Made by a program: the position numbers and the translations under genes. Below are positions 27,351 through 37,239 of a stretch of DNA of 64,000 nucleotides, one piece after another (positions within the stretch are counted from its first letter, which is position 1; every line of letters begins with the position of its first letter). Under the pieces are notes generated by a model that was not told the origin of the DNA, did not search any database, and saw only the letters and a list, made by a program, of their open reading frames with translations. Source of the stretch: Pseudomonadota bacterium (GTDB lineage: Bacteria; Pseudomonadota; Gammaproteobacteria; Burkholderiales; Thiobacillaceae); the NCBI GenBank assembly GCA_021820845.1, contig JAKADC010000001.1, forward strand, positions 1 through 64,000, written 5' to 3'.

Positions 27351-29505
27351 CCTATACGTGCTGATGCTGAGCGTGCACGGGCTGTTGCGCGGACATGACC
27401 TGGAACTGGGGCGCGACGCCGACACCGGCGGCCAGACCCTGTATGTGATCGAACTGGCCCGCGCGCTCGGGCGCCACGCGCGCGTCGAGCAGGTCGACGT
27501 GCTGACGCGCCTCGTCGACGACCCCGCCGTCTCGCCCGACTATGCGACGCCGGGCGAGACGCTCGGCGAGCGTGCGCGGCTCGTGAGGCTGCCGTGCGGT
27601 CCCCGGCGCTACCTGCGCAAGGAAAGCCTGTGGAACCACCTCGACCAGTTCGTCGACCGCACCATCAGCTACCTGCGCCAGCAGCCGCGCCTGCCGGACG
27701 TGATTCACAGTCACTATGCCGACGCCGGTTACGTCGGCGTGCAGTTGTCGCAACTGCTCGGGATTCCGCTGGTGCACACCGGCCATTCGCTGGGGCGCTG
27801 CAAGCGCCAGCGCCTGCTCGATCACGGCCGCAAGGCGCAGACGATCGACCGCCAGTTCAATTTCGCCCGCCGCATCGCCGCCGAGGAAAGCGTGCTCGAA
27901 CACGCCGCGCTCGTGGTGACGAGCACCGTGCAGGAAAGCAGCGAGCAGTACGCTCGCTACGATAACCATCAGCCGGCGCGCATGATGGTGATCGCGCCGG
28001 GCACCGACACTTCGCGTTTCGCGCCGCCGGGGCGCGCGCCGGTCCCGCCGCACGTGCCCGCGCTCGTCGACCGCTTTTTCGCGCAGCCGAAAAAGCCGCT
28101 CATCCTCGCCATCTGCCGCCCCGAAATACGCAAGAACCTGCGGCGGCTCGTCGCCGCGTTCGGAGAAACCCCGGAACTGCGCGCGCGGGCGAATCTCGCG
28201 ATCGTCGCCGGCCATCGCGGCGACATCCGCAGCATGGACGAGAGCCAGGCCGCCGTGCTGAGCGATCTGCTGCTCGATGTCGACCGCTACGATCTCTGGG
28301 GCAGCGTGGCGCTGCCCAAGCAGCATCAGCAGGACGATGTCCCCGCGCTCTATCGGCTCGCGGCGCAGCGGCGCGGCGTGTTCGTCAATCCGGCGCTGAC
28401 CGAGCCGTTCGGCCTCACCCTGATCGAAGCGGCGGCGAGCGGCCTGCCCGTCGTCGCGACGCACGACGGCGGCCCGCGCGACATTCTCGCGCACTGCGAA
28501 AACGGCGTGCTGGTCGATCCGCTCGACAGCGGCGACCTCGCGCGCGGTCTGCTTTCCGTGATCGCGGACGCCCGCACCTGGCAGCGCTACGCCCGGCGCG
28601 GCATCAGCGGCGTCGCGCGCCATTACACGTGGGACGCGCACGTCGAGAAATACCTGAAGGCGGTCCAGCGCGTGGTCCATCGCACCCGCAAGCAGGTCCG
28701 GCGCGAACGGGTGGTGCAGCGACCGGCGCGCAACCCCATGCCCTACGTGCATCGCATGCTGGTGAGCGACATCGACAACACGCTGCTCGGCGACCGCCAG
28801 GGACTCGCCGCGCTGCTCCGCCTGCTGCGCGAAAGGCCGCGCGGATTCGGTTTCGGCGTGGCGACCGGGCGCTGCCTGCCGAGCGCGCTCGAGGTCCTGC
28901 GGCAGGCGCGGGTGCCGCTGCCCGACGTCTTCATCACCGCCGTCGGCAGCGAAATCCATTACGGCCCCGACATGCGCCCGGACACCGGCTGGCAGCGCCA
29001 CATCCAGCACCTGTGGCGGCGCGATGCGCTGGCCGCGCTGTTCGACGGGGTGCCGGGGCTGACGCTGCAGTCGCCCGACCAGCAAAGCGAATTCAAGCTG
29101 AGCTTCAACCTCGATCGCGAGACCGCGCCGGGCCTGCGCGAGCTCGAGGTGCGCGTGCGCCAGGCGCGGCTGCACGCCAACCTCATCTATTCGCACGACG
29201 CCTATCTCGACGTGCTGCCGATTCGCGCATCCAAGGGCCAGGCCATCCGCTACCTCGCCTATAAATGGGGCCTGCCGCTGCGCGCCTTCCTCGTCGCGGG
29301 CGATTCGGGCAACGATCTCGAAATGCTGGTCGGGGACACGCAGGCCGTGGTGGTCTCCAACCACAGCGCCGAACTCGAGAAACTGCGCGGTCTCGAACAG
29401 GTCTATTTCGCGGAGTCGTCCCATGCGTCGGGGATTCTCGAGGGCATGGCGCACTACGGCTTCGAGTGGAAACCCGCGTCGGCCTTGCAGCGCGAGGCCG
29501 CCTGA
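27343..29505 (+). CDS. sps: Bifunctional sucrose-phosphate synthase / sucrose-phosphate phosphatase
   Basis: Makes sucrose-6-phosphate from a nucleotide-glucose and fructose-6-phosphate and probably dephosphorylates it. Residues ~1-450 are a GT-B/GT4 synthase: LELGRDADTGGQTLYVIELARAL, HTGHSLGRCKRQRLL, and the EX7E region [21 protein letters not shown]. Residues ~465-715 are a HAD phosphatase domain with all motifs visible: DIDNT (~474), GVATGR, the Lys in ASKGQAIRYL and GDSGNDLEM (~653). The GTG start at 27343 has GGAGG six bases upstream. The ORF-track start at 27070 is inside fructokinase. Length 720 aa. Confidence 0.92.
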   Translation: MRDLYVLMLSVHGLLRGHDLELGRDADTGGQTLYVIELARALGRHARVEQVDVLTRLVDDPAVSPDYATPGETLGERARLVRLPCGPRRYLRKESLWNHLDQFVDRTISYLRQQPRLPDVIHSHYADAGYVGVQLSQLLGIPLVHTGHSLGRCKRQRLLDHGRKAQTIDRQFNFARRIAAEESVLEHAALVVTSTVQESSEQYARYDNHQPARMMVIAPGTDTSRFAPPGRAPVPPHVPALVDRFFAQPKKPLILAICRPEIRKNLRRLVAAFGETPELRARANLAIVAGHRGDIRSMDESQAAVLSDLLLDVDRYDLWGSVALPKQHQQDDVPALYRLAAQRRGVFVNPALTEPFGLTLIEAAASGLPVVATHDGGPRDILAHCENGVLVDPLDSGDLARGLLSVIADARTWQRYARRGISGVARHYTWDAHVEKYLKAVQRVVHRTRKQVRRERVVQRPARNPMPYVHRMLVSDIDNTLLGDRQGLAALLRLLRERPRGFGFGVATGRCLPSALEVLRQARVPLPDVFITAVGSEIHYGPDMRPDTGWQRHIQHLWRRDALAALFDGVPGLTLQSPDQQSEFKLSFNLDRETAPGLRELEVRVRQARLHANLIYSHDAYLDVLPIRASKGQAIRYLAYKWGLPLRAFLVAGDSGNDLEMLVGDTQAVVVSNHSAELEKLRGLEQVYFAESSHASGILEGMAHYGFEWKPASALQREAA

Positions 29506-29581
29506 GCGACGCACGGCAGGACGAACGCCGGACGCGCGAGGGCGTCGACGCGGCACGGAATTTCCTGTCTGAGGAGAGTTC

Positions 29582-31969
29582 ATGATCGAGACATTGAAAG
29601 TATGGACGGCGGAGCATCGCGACCCGGTGGACGCCTTCCTGCGCCGCTGCTTCGCCGAGAACCGGGTGCTGCTGCTGCAAAGCGATCTCTGCCGCGTGCT
29701 CGACGCCCTGGTCGCCGAGTCCGCCAGCGCGCTCGCCGGCACGCCGCTGCAGCGCGCCGTGCAACGTTTCCAGGAAGGCGTGTTCCAGCGTCCGTGGGCC
29801 TATTTCGCCTTGCGCGAAGGCGCGGGGCGCTGGCAATACGTGCGCATGCACCAGGAACAGCTCGTTCCAGAAACCGTGTCGGTGAGCGAATTTCTCGCCT
29901 CCAAGGAGCAGGTCGTGAAACCGCCGGCCGACGGCGAAAGCGTGCTGGAGATCGACTTCGAGCCCTTCGGCCGGCATGTGCCGCGGCTGCAGGAAACGCG
30001 CTCGATCGGACAGGGCGTGCTGCATCTCAACCGGCACCTGGCGAGCGCCATGTTCACGCGGCCCGAGGTCGGCCACGTCCGGATGCTCAATTTCCTGCGC
30101 AAGCACACGATCGACGGCCGCCACCTGATGCTCGCGCCGCGCATCCGCGACGTCGCCGCCCTGCGCGACGCCCTGCGCCAGGCGCTGGCGCACGTCGACA
30201 CGCTCGACCCCGCGACGCCGTGGGCGGCGATCGCGGAGCCGCTCGGTGCCCTGGGGTTCGAGCCAGGGTGGGGCGCCACCGCCGAGCGGGTGAGCGAAAC
30301 CATGGGCATGCTCGTCGACATCCTGGAAGCGCCGTCCCCCGGCGTGCTCGAAGCCTTCCTGGCCCGCATTCCCATGATCTCGCGCCTGCTCATCCTGTCG
30401 CCGCACGGCTACTTCGGCCAGGACGACGTGCTCGGGCGGCCCGACACCGGCGGCCAGGTGGTGTACATCCTCGACCAGGTGCGCGCGCTCGAGCACGAGA
30501 TGCGCGAGCGGATGGCGGTCCAGGGCGTCCACGTCGACCCGCGGATCATCGTCGTGACGCGCCTGATTCCCGATTCGGAAGGCACGACGTGCAACCAGCC
30601 GCTCGAGAAGATCCAGGGGACGGACCACGCCTGCATCGTCCGCGTGCCGTTCCATCATCCGAACGGCGAGATCGTTCGGCAGTGGGTGTCGCGCTTCGAG
30701 ATCTGGCCGTATCTCGAATCGTTCGCGGTCCACGTCGAGCGCGAAGCGCTTGCCCAGCTCGGCGGCCGGCCCGATCTCATCATCGGCAACTACTCCGACG
30801 GCAACCTCGTCGCGAGCCTGCTGTCGGAGCGTCTCGGCGTGACCCAGTGCAACATCGCGCACGCCCTGGAACAGACCAAATACCTGCACTCGGCGCTCTA
30901 CTGGGAGGACAACGACCCGACGTATCACTTCGCCTGCCAGTACACCGCGGATCTGATCGGCATGAACCGCGCCGATTTCATCATCACCAGCACCTACCAG
31001 GAAATCGCCGGCACGCCGCAGAGCATCGGCCAGTACGAGAGCTACCGCGCGTACACGCTGCCGGGGCTGTATCGCGTGGTCAACGGCATCGACCTGTTCG
31101 ACCCCAAGTTCAACATCGTCTCGCCGGGCGCCGACGCGGATATCTATTTTCCCTACACAGACACGTCGAGGCGCCTTCACTCGCTGATGCCGGAGATCGA
31201 ACGCCTGCTCTACGCGCCCGACCCCGGCGTGCCGCATCGCGGCCGGTTCGACGACCCCGACCGCCCGCTGATCTTCACGATGGCGCGGCTCGACCGCATC
31301 AAGAACCTGTCCGGCCTGACCGAATGGTTCGGCGCCAGCGAACGCCTCGCCGGGATGGCCAACCTGCTGGTGATCGGCGGCCACGTCGACGCCGCCGCCT
31401 CGTCCGACGAGGAGGAGAAGTCCGAGATCGCGCGCATGCACGCGCTGATGGACGGCGCCGGCCTCGACGGCAGAATGCGCTGGCTCGGCGCGCGGCTCGA
31501 CAAGAACCTGGCGGGCGAGCTCTATCGCCACGTCGCCGACCGCCGCGGCATCTTCGTCCAGCCGGCGCTGTTCGAAGCGTTCGGTCTCACCCTGATCGAG
31601 GCGATGGCATCCGGCCTGCCGGTCTTCGCCACGCGCTACGGCGGCCCGCTCGAAATCATCCAGAACGGGATCTCGGGCTTCCACATCGACCCCAACGACG
31701 GCGCGGCCGCCGCCGACGCGATCGCCGATTTCCTGGAGCAGTGCGCCGCCGATCCGGCACGCTGGCAGCGTATCTCCGAGGGCGCGCTCGCGCGCGTGGC
31801 GGCGCGGTATACGTGGCGGCTGTATGCCGAGCGGATGATGACGCTGTCGCGCATCTACGGCTTCTGGAAATTCGTCAGCGACCTCGAACGCGAGGAGGCC
31901 GCGCGTTACCTGCAGCTGTTTCATCACCTGCAATATCGTCCGCTGGCGCGGGCGATCGGGGGAGGCTGA
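29582..31969 (+). CDS. sus: Sucrose synthase
   Basis: Reversibly converts sucrose and a nucleoside diphosphate (ADP or UDP) to fructose and NDP-glucose. The 795-aa length and architecture match sucrose synthases: an N-terminal regulatory region (~1-260), then a GT-B core with [66 protein letters not shown], and [38 protein letters not shown] is also characteristic. GAGGAGAG lies upstream of the ATG, 76 bp after the sps gene. With fructokinase and SPS it forms a cycle that makes and remobilises sucrose, possibly feeding NDP-glucose to glycogen. Confidence 0.95.
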   Translation: MIETLKVWTAEHRDPVDAFLRRCFAENRVLLLQSDLCRVLDALVAESASALAGTPLQRAVQRFQEGVFQRPWAYFALREGAGRWQYVRMHQEQLVPETVSVSEFLASKEQVVKPPADGESVLEIDFEPFGRHVPRLQETRSIGQGVLHLNRHLASAMFTRPEVGHVRMLNFLRKHTIDGRHLMLAPRIRDVAALRDALRQALAHVDTLDPATPWAAIAEPLGALGFEPGWGATAERVSETMGMLVDILEAPSPGVLEAFLARIPMISRLLILSPHGYFGQDDVLGRPDTGGQVVYILDQVRALEHEMRERMAVQGVHVDPRIIVVTRLIPDSEGTTCNQPLEKIQGTDHACIVRVPFHHPNGEIVRQWVSRFEIWPYLESFAVHVEREALAQLGGRPDLIIGNYSDGNLVASLLSERLGVTQCNIAHALEQTKYLHSALYWEDNDPTYHFACQYTADLIGMNRADFIITSTYQEIAGTPQSIGQYESYRAYTLPGLYRVVNGIDLFDPKFNIVSPGADADIYFPYTDTSRRLHSLMPEIERLLYAPDPGVPHRGRFDDPDRPLIFTMARLDRIKNLSGLTEWFGASERLAGMANLLVIGGHVDAAASSDEEEKSEIARMHALMDGAGLDGRMRWLGARLDKNLAGELYRHVADRRGIFVQPALFEAFGLTLIEAMASGLPVFATRYGGPLEIIQNGISGFHIDPNDGAAAADAIADFLEQCAADPARWQRISEGALARVAARYTWRLYAERMMTLSRIYGFWKFVSDLEREEAARYLQLFHHLQYRPLARAIGGG

Positions 31970-31973
31970 ACCG

Positions 31974-32939
31974 ATGCTTGCGGATGCCCTGAATACGATG
32001 GGAACCTATCTCGGCGAATGGCGTGCCGTGGTCTCGAGCGCGCTGCACGTCGTGCTGGTGCTGGCGCTCGCGTGGGCCGCGCTGCGCGTGTCGCACAACG
32101 CAATCGCGCGGCTGCGGGCCCACCTTCAGCGCGACCTCGACGATCCGGAGCGGATCAAGCGGCTCAACACGCTGGAGCAGGTCTTCCGCTACACCGTCGG
32201 CGTGACCGTCACGCTGGTCGCCGCGATGCTCGTGCTGAGCGAAGTCGGCATCTCGATCGCTCCCATTCTCGCCGCCGCCGGCGTGCTCGGCATCGCGGTC
32301 GGCTTCGGCGCGCAAAGCCTGGTGAAGGACTACTTCACCGGGCTGTTCCTTCTGCTCGAAAACCAGGTGCGCCAGGGCGACGTCGTCGAAGTCGCCGGCA
32401 AGGGCGGACTGGTCGAGGAAATGACGCTGCGCTACATCCGGCTGCGCGATTACGAGGGCAGCGTGCATTACATTCCCAACGGCCACGTCGATACCGTGAC
32501 CAACCGCAGCCGCGGTTTCGCCTACGCGGTGATCAACGTCGGTGTCGCCTACCGCGAGGACATCGACGAGGTGTACGTCCTGATGCGCAAGGTCGCCGCC
32601 GAGCTGCGCGCCGATCCGGTGCTCGCCGACAAGATCGTGGACGACATGGAGATCGCCGGCGTCGACCAGTGGGCGGAGTCGTCGGTCGTGATCGTCTGCC
32701 GCTTCAAGGTGATGCCGCTCGAGCAGTGGGGCGTGCGGCGGGAGTTCCTGTACCGCCTGAAAAAGGCGTTCGACGCCGCCGGCGTCGAGATCCCCTACCC
32801 GCATCTCACCGTCTACGCCGGCCAGGACAAGGACGGCGGCGCGCCGCCGCTGCGTCTGCTGCATGAACGCAGTGCCGCGGGGATGCCGGACGAGGGGCTT
32901 GCAGAGGCAGCCGTCATCCGCAGGCGGGCGGCGTCCTGA
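31974..32939 (+). CDS. MscS-family mechanosensitive ion channel
   Basis: Small-conductance mechanosensitive channel type, 321 aa. Two to three N-terminal hydrophobic segments lead into the pore helix LAAAGVLGIAVGFGAQSLVKDYFTGLFLLLE, the MscS TM3 signature, then the beta domain (GDVVEVAGKGGLVEEMTLRYIRLRDYEG) and an alpha/beta vestibule. It starts four bases after sucrose synthase with GGGGGAGG upstream, so it is translated from the same message. Linkage to sucrose genes suggests release of solute on hypo-osmotic shock (inference). Confidence 0.92.
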   Translation: MLADALNTMGTYLGEWRAVVSSALHVVLVLALAWAALRVSHNAIARLRAHLQRDLDDPERIKRLNTLEQVFRYTVGVTVTLVAAMLVLSEVGISIAPILAAAGVLGIAVGFGAQSLVKDYFTGLFLLLENQVRQGDVVEVAGKGGLVEEMTLRYIRLRDYEGSVHYIPNGHVDTVTNRSRGFAYAVINVGVAYREDIDEVYVLMRKVAAELRADPVLADKIVDDMEIAGVDQWAESSVVIVCRFKVMPLEQWGVRREFLYRLKKAFDAAGVEIPYPHLTVYAGQDKDGGAPPLRLLHERSAAGMPDEGLAEAAVIRRRAAS

Positions 32940-33051
32940 CGACGGTCGCGGCCCGGCGCCGTCGGCGCAACGCTTCTTCGAAACGCGCGTATCGGCTACA
33001 TTTTTGGCGTGGCGCCGTGCCCCGATTCCTGGAGTCGCATTTCCCGCACCC

Positions 33052-34068
33052 ATGCAGGACCTCGCCGTCATCTGGCTTTCCCTGGCCGCCTGCCTCGCCG
33101 CGATCGGCGTGGCGGGCGTCAGGCTCTCGCGCTACGGTGACGTCATTGCCGAAAAAAGCGGCCTCAGCCGGGGCTGGCTCGGGCTCGTCCTGCTGGCCAC
33201 GGTCACGTCGCTGCCGGAACTCGTCACCGGGCTGTCGTCGGTCACGGTCGCCCGGGTTCCGGACATCGCCGTCGGCGACATCATGGGCAGCTGCGTGTTC
33301 AATCTGCTCATCATCGTGCTGCTCGATTTTCTGTCGCGCGGCGAATCCGTCTACACGCGCGCACGGCAGGGCAACGTGCTGTCCGCCAGCTTCGGTGTCG
33401 CGCTGATCGGCTTCACCGGCTTCAACCTGCTGCTCTACCGCGCCGGCGCGGTTCCGTCGTTCGGCCACGTCGGCCTTTACACGCCGGTCATCCTGCTGCT
33501 CTATCTGCTGGCCATGCGCGCGCTCTACCGCTACGAGCAGGCGCAAGTCAGCGAGTACGTGGAAGACCGCGTCGAGCGCTATCCCGGGACGAGCCTCAAG
33601 CGGGCGATTCAGGGCTATGCCGTGGCCTCGGTCGTCGTCGTCGCGGCCGGCGTCTGGCTGCCCTTCATCGCCAAAGATCTCGCGGGGGCGATGGCCTGGG
33701 AGCAGAGCTTCGTCGGCACGCTGTTCGTCGCGGCGGTGACGTCCGCCCCCGAGGTCGTGGTCACGGTCGCGGCCCTGCGCATCGGCGCGGTCGATCTCGC
33801 CATCGGCAACCTCTTCGGCAGCAACCTGTTCAATATCGCCATCCTCGCCATCGACGACCTCGCCTACCTGCCCGGGCCGTTGCTCGCCGACGTGTCGCTC
33901 ACCCATGCCGCGTCGGCGTTCTCGGCGATGATGATGAGCGGGCTCGCAGTGGTCGGGCTGGTGCTGCGGCCCGCTTCGCGCGTGTTCCGGTCGATCAGCT
34001 GGATCAGCCTGCTGTTGCTCGTCGTCTATCTGCTGAATTCCCTGTTCCTCTATCTTCATGGCCACTGA
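33052..34068 (+). CDS. Sodium/calcium exchanger family membrane protein
   Basis: A 338-aa protein with ~10 hydrophobic segments in two homologous halves. Each half carries the CaCA alpha-repeat: LLATVTSLPELVTGLSSV with GDIMGSCVFNLLI, and FVAAVTSAPEVVVTVAALRIGAVDLAIGNLFGSNLFNIAIL. These Glu and Asn residues form the cation site in YrbG/NCX-like exchangers. Ca2+/cation exchange is likely. The start is the ATG at 33052 with a weak upstream ribosome site; the ORF track begins earlier at 32863 within mscS. Its last 11 bases overlap the P-type ATPase gene, so the two cation exporters are coupled. Confidence 0.88.
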   Translation: MQDLAVIWLSLAACLAAIGVAGVRLSRYGDVIAEKSGLSRGWLGLVLLATVTSLPELVTGLSSVTVARVPDIAVGDIMGSCVFNLLIIVLLDFLSRGESVYTRARQGNVLSASFGVALIGFTGFNLLLYRAGAVPSFGHVGLYTPVILLLYLLAMRALYRYEQAQVSEYVEDRVERYPGTSLKRAIQGYAVASVVVVAAGVWLPFIAKDLAGAMAWEQSFVGTLFVAAVTSAPEVVVTVAALRIGAVDLAIGNLFGSNLFNIAILAIDDLAYLPGPLLADVSLTHAASAFSAMMMSGLAVVGLVLRPASRVFRSISWISLLLLVVYLLNSLFLYLHGH

Positions 34069-36694
34069 CCCGGACGCGCGCCCCTGGCATTGCCTCGACA
34101 CGCGCGTGGCCGCCGCGCGGCTCGGCAGCGACGTCGATGCCGGCCTGAGCGCCGAGGCCGCTGCCCTGCTGCTCGAGCGGCACGGGCCCAACCGGCTCGG
34201 CGAGGCCGCCCGGCGCTCGCCGCTCGTCATGCTCGCGTCGCAGTTCAGCGATTTCATGATCCTGGTGCTGATCGCCGCCGCGATCGTCGCCGGCGTCATT
34301 GGCGAGCCGCAGGACGCCATCGCCATCGTCGTGATCGTGTTCCTCAACGGGATCATCGGCTTCGTGCAGGAATACCGTGCCGAGCGCGCGATGGCGGCAC
34401 TGAAGAAGATGTCGAGTCCCCGGGCGCGCGTGATCCGCGACGGCCGCAGTGCCTCGATCGACGCCGCGGCGCTGGTGCCGGGCGATCTGGTGGAACTCGA
34501 AGCCGGCAACGTCCTGCCGGCCGATCTCCGCCTGACCGAGCTGGCCTCGCTGAAGGTCGACGAATCCGCGCTGACCGGGGAATCGCAGCCGGTCGAAAAG
34601 CGGACGGCAAGGCTCGACGACGTCGAGCTCCCGCTGGGCGACCGCGTCAACCTCGCCTACAAGGGCACGATCGCCACCTACGGGCGCGCGCGCGGCCTGG
34701 TCGTCGCGACCGGCATGCAGACCGAACTGGGAAAGATCGCCACGCTGCTGTCGGGCGAATCCGGCAAGACGCCGCTGCAAAAGCGCCTGGCCCGTTTCGG
34801 CCAGCATCTCGCGCTGGTCGTGCTGGCGATCTGCGCGATCATCTTCGTCGCCGGCTGGCTGCGCGGCGAGCCGCCGCTCGCGATGCTGCTCACCGCCGTC
34901 AGCCTGGCCGTCGCCGCCATTCCCGAGGCGCTGCCCGCCGTGGTCACCATCTCGCTGGCGCTGGGCGCCGCGCGCATGGTGCGGCAGAACGCGCTGATCC
35001 GCCGCCTGCCCGCGGTGGAAACGCTCGGTTCGGTCACCTTCATCTGCTCCGACAAGACGGGCACGCTGACGCAGAACCGCATGCAGGTCGACCGCCTGCT
35101 CGCGGCCGAGGAAGCGCTGCCGCGCCTGCCGCGCGACGCGGCTTCGCCGTGGCGCGAGCTGGGCCTGGCGATGGCCCTGTGCAACGACGCCGAGCTGGAC
35201 GCGGACGGCCGCGCCACCGGCGATCCCACCGAGACCGCGCTGCTCGACGCTGCCCGTTCCGCCGGCTTCGACAAGCCGGCAATGCAGGCATCCCGGCCGC
35301 GCCTGGCGGAAATTCCCTTCGATTCCGAGCGCGCGCGCATGAGCACGCTGCATCGCGAAGGCGACGGCGTGCTCGTGCTGGTGAAGGGCGCCCCCGAGGG
35401 CGTGCTGGCGCTGTGCGCCGACCGGCTGGACGCGGGCGGCGTCGCGGCGATCGACCGGGCGGCGCTGCAGGACACCGCCGAAGGCATGGCCGCAGAGGGA
35501 CTGCGCGTGCTCGCGTTCGCGCTGAAACGCCTGCCGCATCTTCCGGAAACGCTCGACGCGGCGACAATGGAGGCGGATCTCACCTTCGTCGGGCTGGCCG
35601 GCCTGATCGATCCGCCGCGTGCCGAGGCAGCGGACGCGGTCGCCGCGTGCAAGGCCGCGGGCATCGTCCCGGTGATGATCACCGGCGACCATCCCGCCAC
35701 CGCGCGGGCCGTCGCGACCCGGCTCGGCATCGTCGAGGATGGCGGCAAGGTCCTCACCGGCGGCGAGCTGGCGCGGCTCTCGCTGGCGGAATTCGAGCGC
35801 GAGGTGGAGTCGGTGCGGGTCTACGCGCGCATCAACCCGGAGCAGAAGATCAGGATCGTGCAGGCGCTGCAGGACAAGGGCGAGTTCGTCGCGATGACCG
35901 GCGACGGCGTGAACGATGCGCCGGCGCTGAAGCGCGCCGACATCGGCGTCGCGATGGGGAAGGGCGGCACCGACGTCGCGCGGGAGGCGGCGCACATGAC
36001 CCTGCTCGACGACAACTTCGCCACCATCGTCCACGCCGTGCGCGAAGGCCGCCGCATCTTCGACAACATCCGCAAGTTCGTCAAATACACGATGACGAGC
36101 AATTCGGGCGAGATCTGGACGATTTTCCTCGCCCCCTTTCTCGGCCTGCCGATTCCGCTCTTGCCGATCCACATCCTGTGGATCAACCTCGTCACCGACG
36201 GCCTCCCGGGGCTTGCGCTCGCGGGCGAAGGGGCCGAGCGCGACATCATGCGGCGGCCGCCGCGTCCGCCGCGGGAAAGCATCTTCGCCCGCGGCATGTG
36301 GCAGCACATCCTGTGGGTGGGCTTGCTGATGGGCGGCGTGTCGCTGCTGACCCAGGCGTGGGCGATCCACGTCGGCACGGCGCACTGGCAGAGTATGGTG
36401 TTCACCGTGCTCACGCTGTCGCAGTTGGGGCACGTGCTGGCGATCCGGTCCGAGCGCGAATCGCTTTTTACGCAGGGCGTGCTGTCCAACGCTGCACTCG
36501 CCGGCGCGCTGCTGCTGACTTTCTTCCTGCAGATGGCCGTCCTCTACGTCCCCTGGCTCAATCCCGTCTTCAAGACCGCGCCCTTGAGCCTGGCCGAGCT
36601 CGCCGCGTGCCTGGCCCTGTCGTCGGTCGTGTTCGCCGGCGTGGAGCTCGAGAAGGCGCTGGTGCGGCGCGGCTGGCTGTACGCGGCCGCCTAG
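34058..36694 (+). CDS. P2-type cation-transporting ATPase (Ca2+-ATPase-like)
   Basis: An 878-aa P-type pump. Parts in order: N-terminal cation-ATPase domain (LSAEAAALLLERHGPNRL); actuator TGES motif in DESALTGESQPVEK; M4 VAAIPEALP, close to the PEGLP of Ca2+ pumps; phosphorylation site CSDKTGTLTQN; nucleotide domain KGAPEGVL; hinge TGDGVNDAPALKRADIGVAMG; and six C-terminal membrane helices with NLVTDGLPGLAL. The subtype resembles SERCA/PMR1-like Ca2+ pumps, though Na+ or Mn2+ is possible. It closes the sucrose/ion run and converges on the marR gene 27 bp away. Confidence 0.9.
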   Translation: MATDPDARPWHCLDTRVAAARLGSDVDAGLSAEAAALLLERHGPNRLGEAARRSPLVMLASQFSDFMILVLIAAAIVAGVIGEPQDAIAIVVIVFLNGIIGFVQEYRAERAMAALKKMSSPRARVIRDGRSASIDAAALVPGDLVELEAGNVLPADLRLTELASLKVDESALTGESQPVEKRTARLDDVELPLGDRVNLAYKGTIATYGRARGLVVATGMQTELGKIATLLSGESGKTPLQKRLARFGQHLALVVLAICAIIFVAGWLRGEPPLAMLLTAVSLAVAAIPEALPAVVTISLALGAARMVRQNALIRRLPAVETLGSVTFICSDKTGTLTQNRMQVDRLLAAEEALPRLPRDAASPWRELGLAMALCNDAELDADGRATGDPTETALLDAARSAGFDKPAMQASRPRLAEIPFDSERARMSTLHREGDGVLVLVKGAPEGVLALCADRLDAGGVAAIDRAALQDTAEGMAAEGLRVLAFALKRLPHLPETLDAATMEADLTFVGLAGLIDPPRAEAADAVAACKAAGIVPVMITGDHPATARAVATRLGIVEDGGKVLTGGELARLSLAEFEREVESVRVYARINPEQKIRIVQALQDKGEFVAMTGDGVNDAPALKRADIGVAMGKGGTDVAREAAHMTLLDDNFATIVHAVREGRRIFDNIRKFVKYTMTSNSGEIWTIFLAPFLGLPIPLLPIHILWINLVTDGLPGLALAGEGAERDIMRRPPRPPRESIFARGMWQHILWVGLLMGGVSLLTQAWAIHVGTAHWQSMVFTVLTLSQLGHVLAIRSERESLFTQGVLSNAALAGALLLTFFLQMAVLYVPWLNPVFKTAPLSLAELAACLALSSVVFAGVELEKALVRRGWLYAAA

Positions 36695-36721
36695 GGCGGA
36701 AAACCGGAAGGCGCGGCCGGG

Positions 36722-37195
36722 TCAGATTTCCGACAGGGGCTTTTGCGCGTCGCGCGTGTCGACTTTGCCCATGTGCGCGATCAGCGTCGCGAGGTCCTGG
36801 TTGAGGCGGGACAGGGCATCGTCCGAAAGCTGCCCCAGGGCATGGGTCAGGATGCCGGTCAGCGGTTGCGGCGCTTTGCCCAGCGCCTTTTCCCCGGCCT
36901 CGGTGAGATACAGGCGCACGACGCGCTGATCCGCGCTGTTGCGTTCGCGCCGGATCAGCCCGGCGTTTTCGATCTTGTCGAGCAGGTTGCTCGCGGTGGA
37001 CGCGTGGATCGACAAGGCCTGGGCCAGCTCGGACACCTTCATGCCCGGCGTCTGGCGCAGCGCCGCCAGGGCCCAGATCTGTGCCCCGCTCACGCCGCAG
37101 GCTTTTTCAACGGCCTGGAAGTGCTGGCGAACGGCGCCGAAGATCACGCGAAACTGGCGCAAGGCTTCGCGGGCGGCGATGGCGTTGGGGCTCAA
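36722..37195 (-). CDS. MarR family transcriptional regulator
   Basis: A 157-aa winged-helix regulator. The HTH and wing are visible as GMKVSELAQALSIHASTASNLLDKIENAGLIRRERNSADQRVVRLYLTEAG, the MarR-type recognition helix and DxRxxx wing. Flanking helices give the dimer interface. It follows glnE on the same strand after 44 bp and faces the P-type ATPase tail to tail. Target genes and ligand are not evident; no palindromic operator stood out nearby. Confidence 0.9.
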   Translation of the reverse strand: MSPNAIAAREALRQFRVIFGAVRQHFQAVEKACGVSGAQIWALAALRQTPGMKVSELAQALSIHASTASNLLDKIENAGLIRRERNSADQRVVRLYLTEAGEKALGKAPQPLTGILTHALGQLSDDALSRLNQDLATLIAHMGKVDTRDAQKPLSEI

Positions 37196-37239
37196 GATGA
37201 CTCTCCGGATACGGCAATGCGCTAATCATGGCAGGAATT

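Noticed and set aside
29183-31933. 916-aa minus-strand ORF opposite sucrose synthase
   Set aside because: Arg/His/Val-rich shadow without domain signatures; the plus strand encodes full sucrose synthase.
34004-36433. 809-aa minus-strand ORF opposite the P-type ATPase
   Set aside because: Antisense shadow; all P-type ATPase motifs are on the plus strand.
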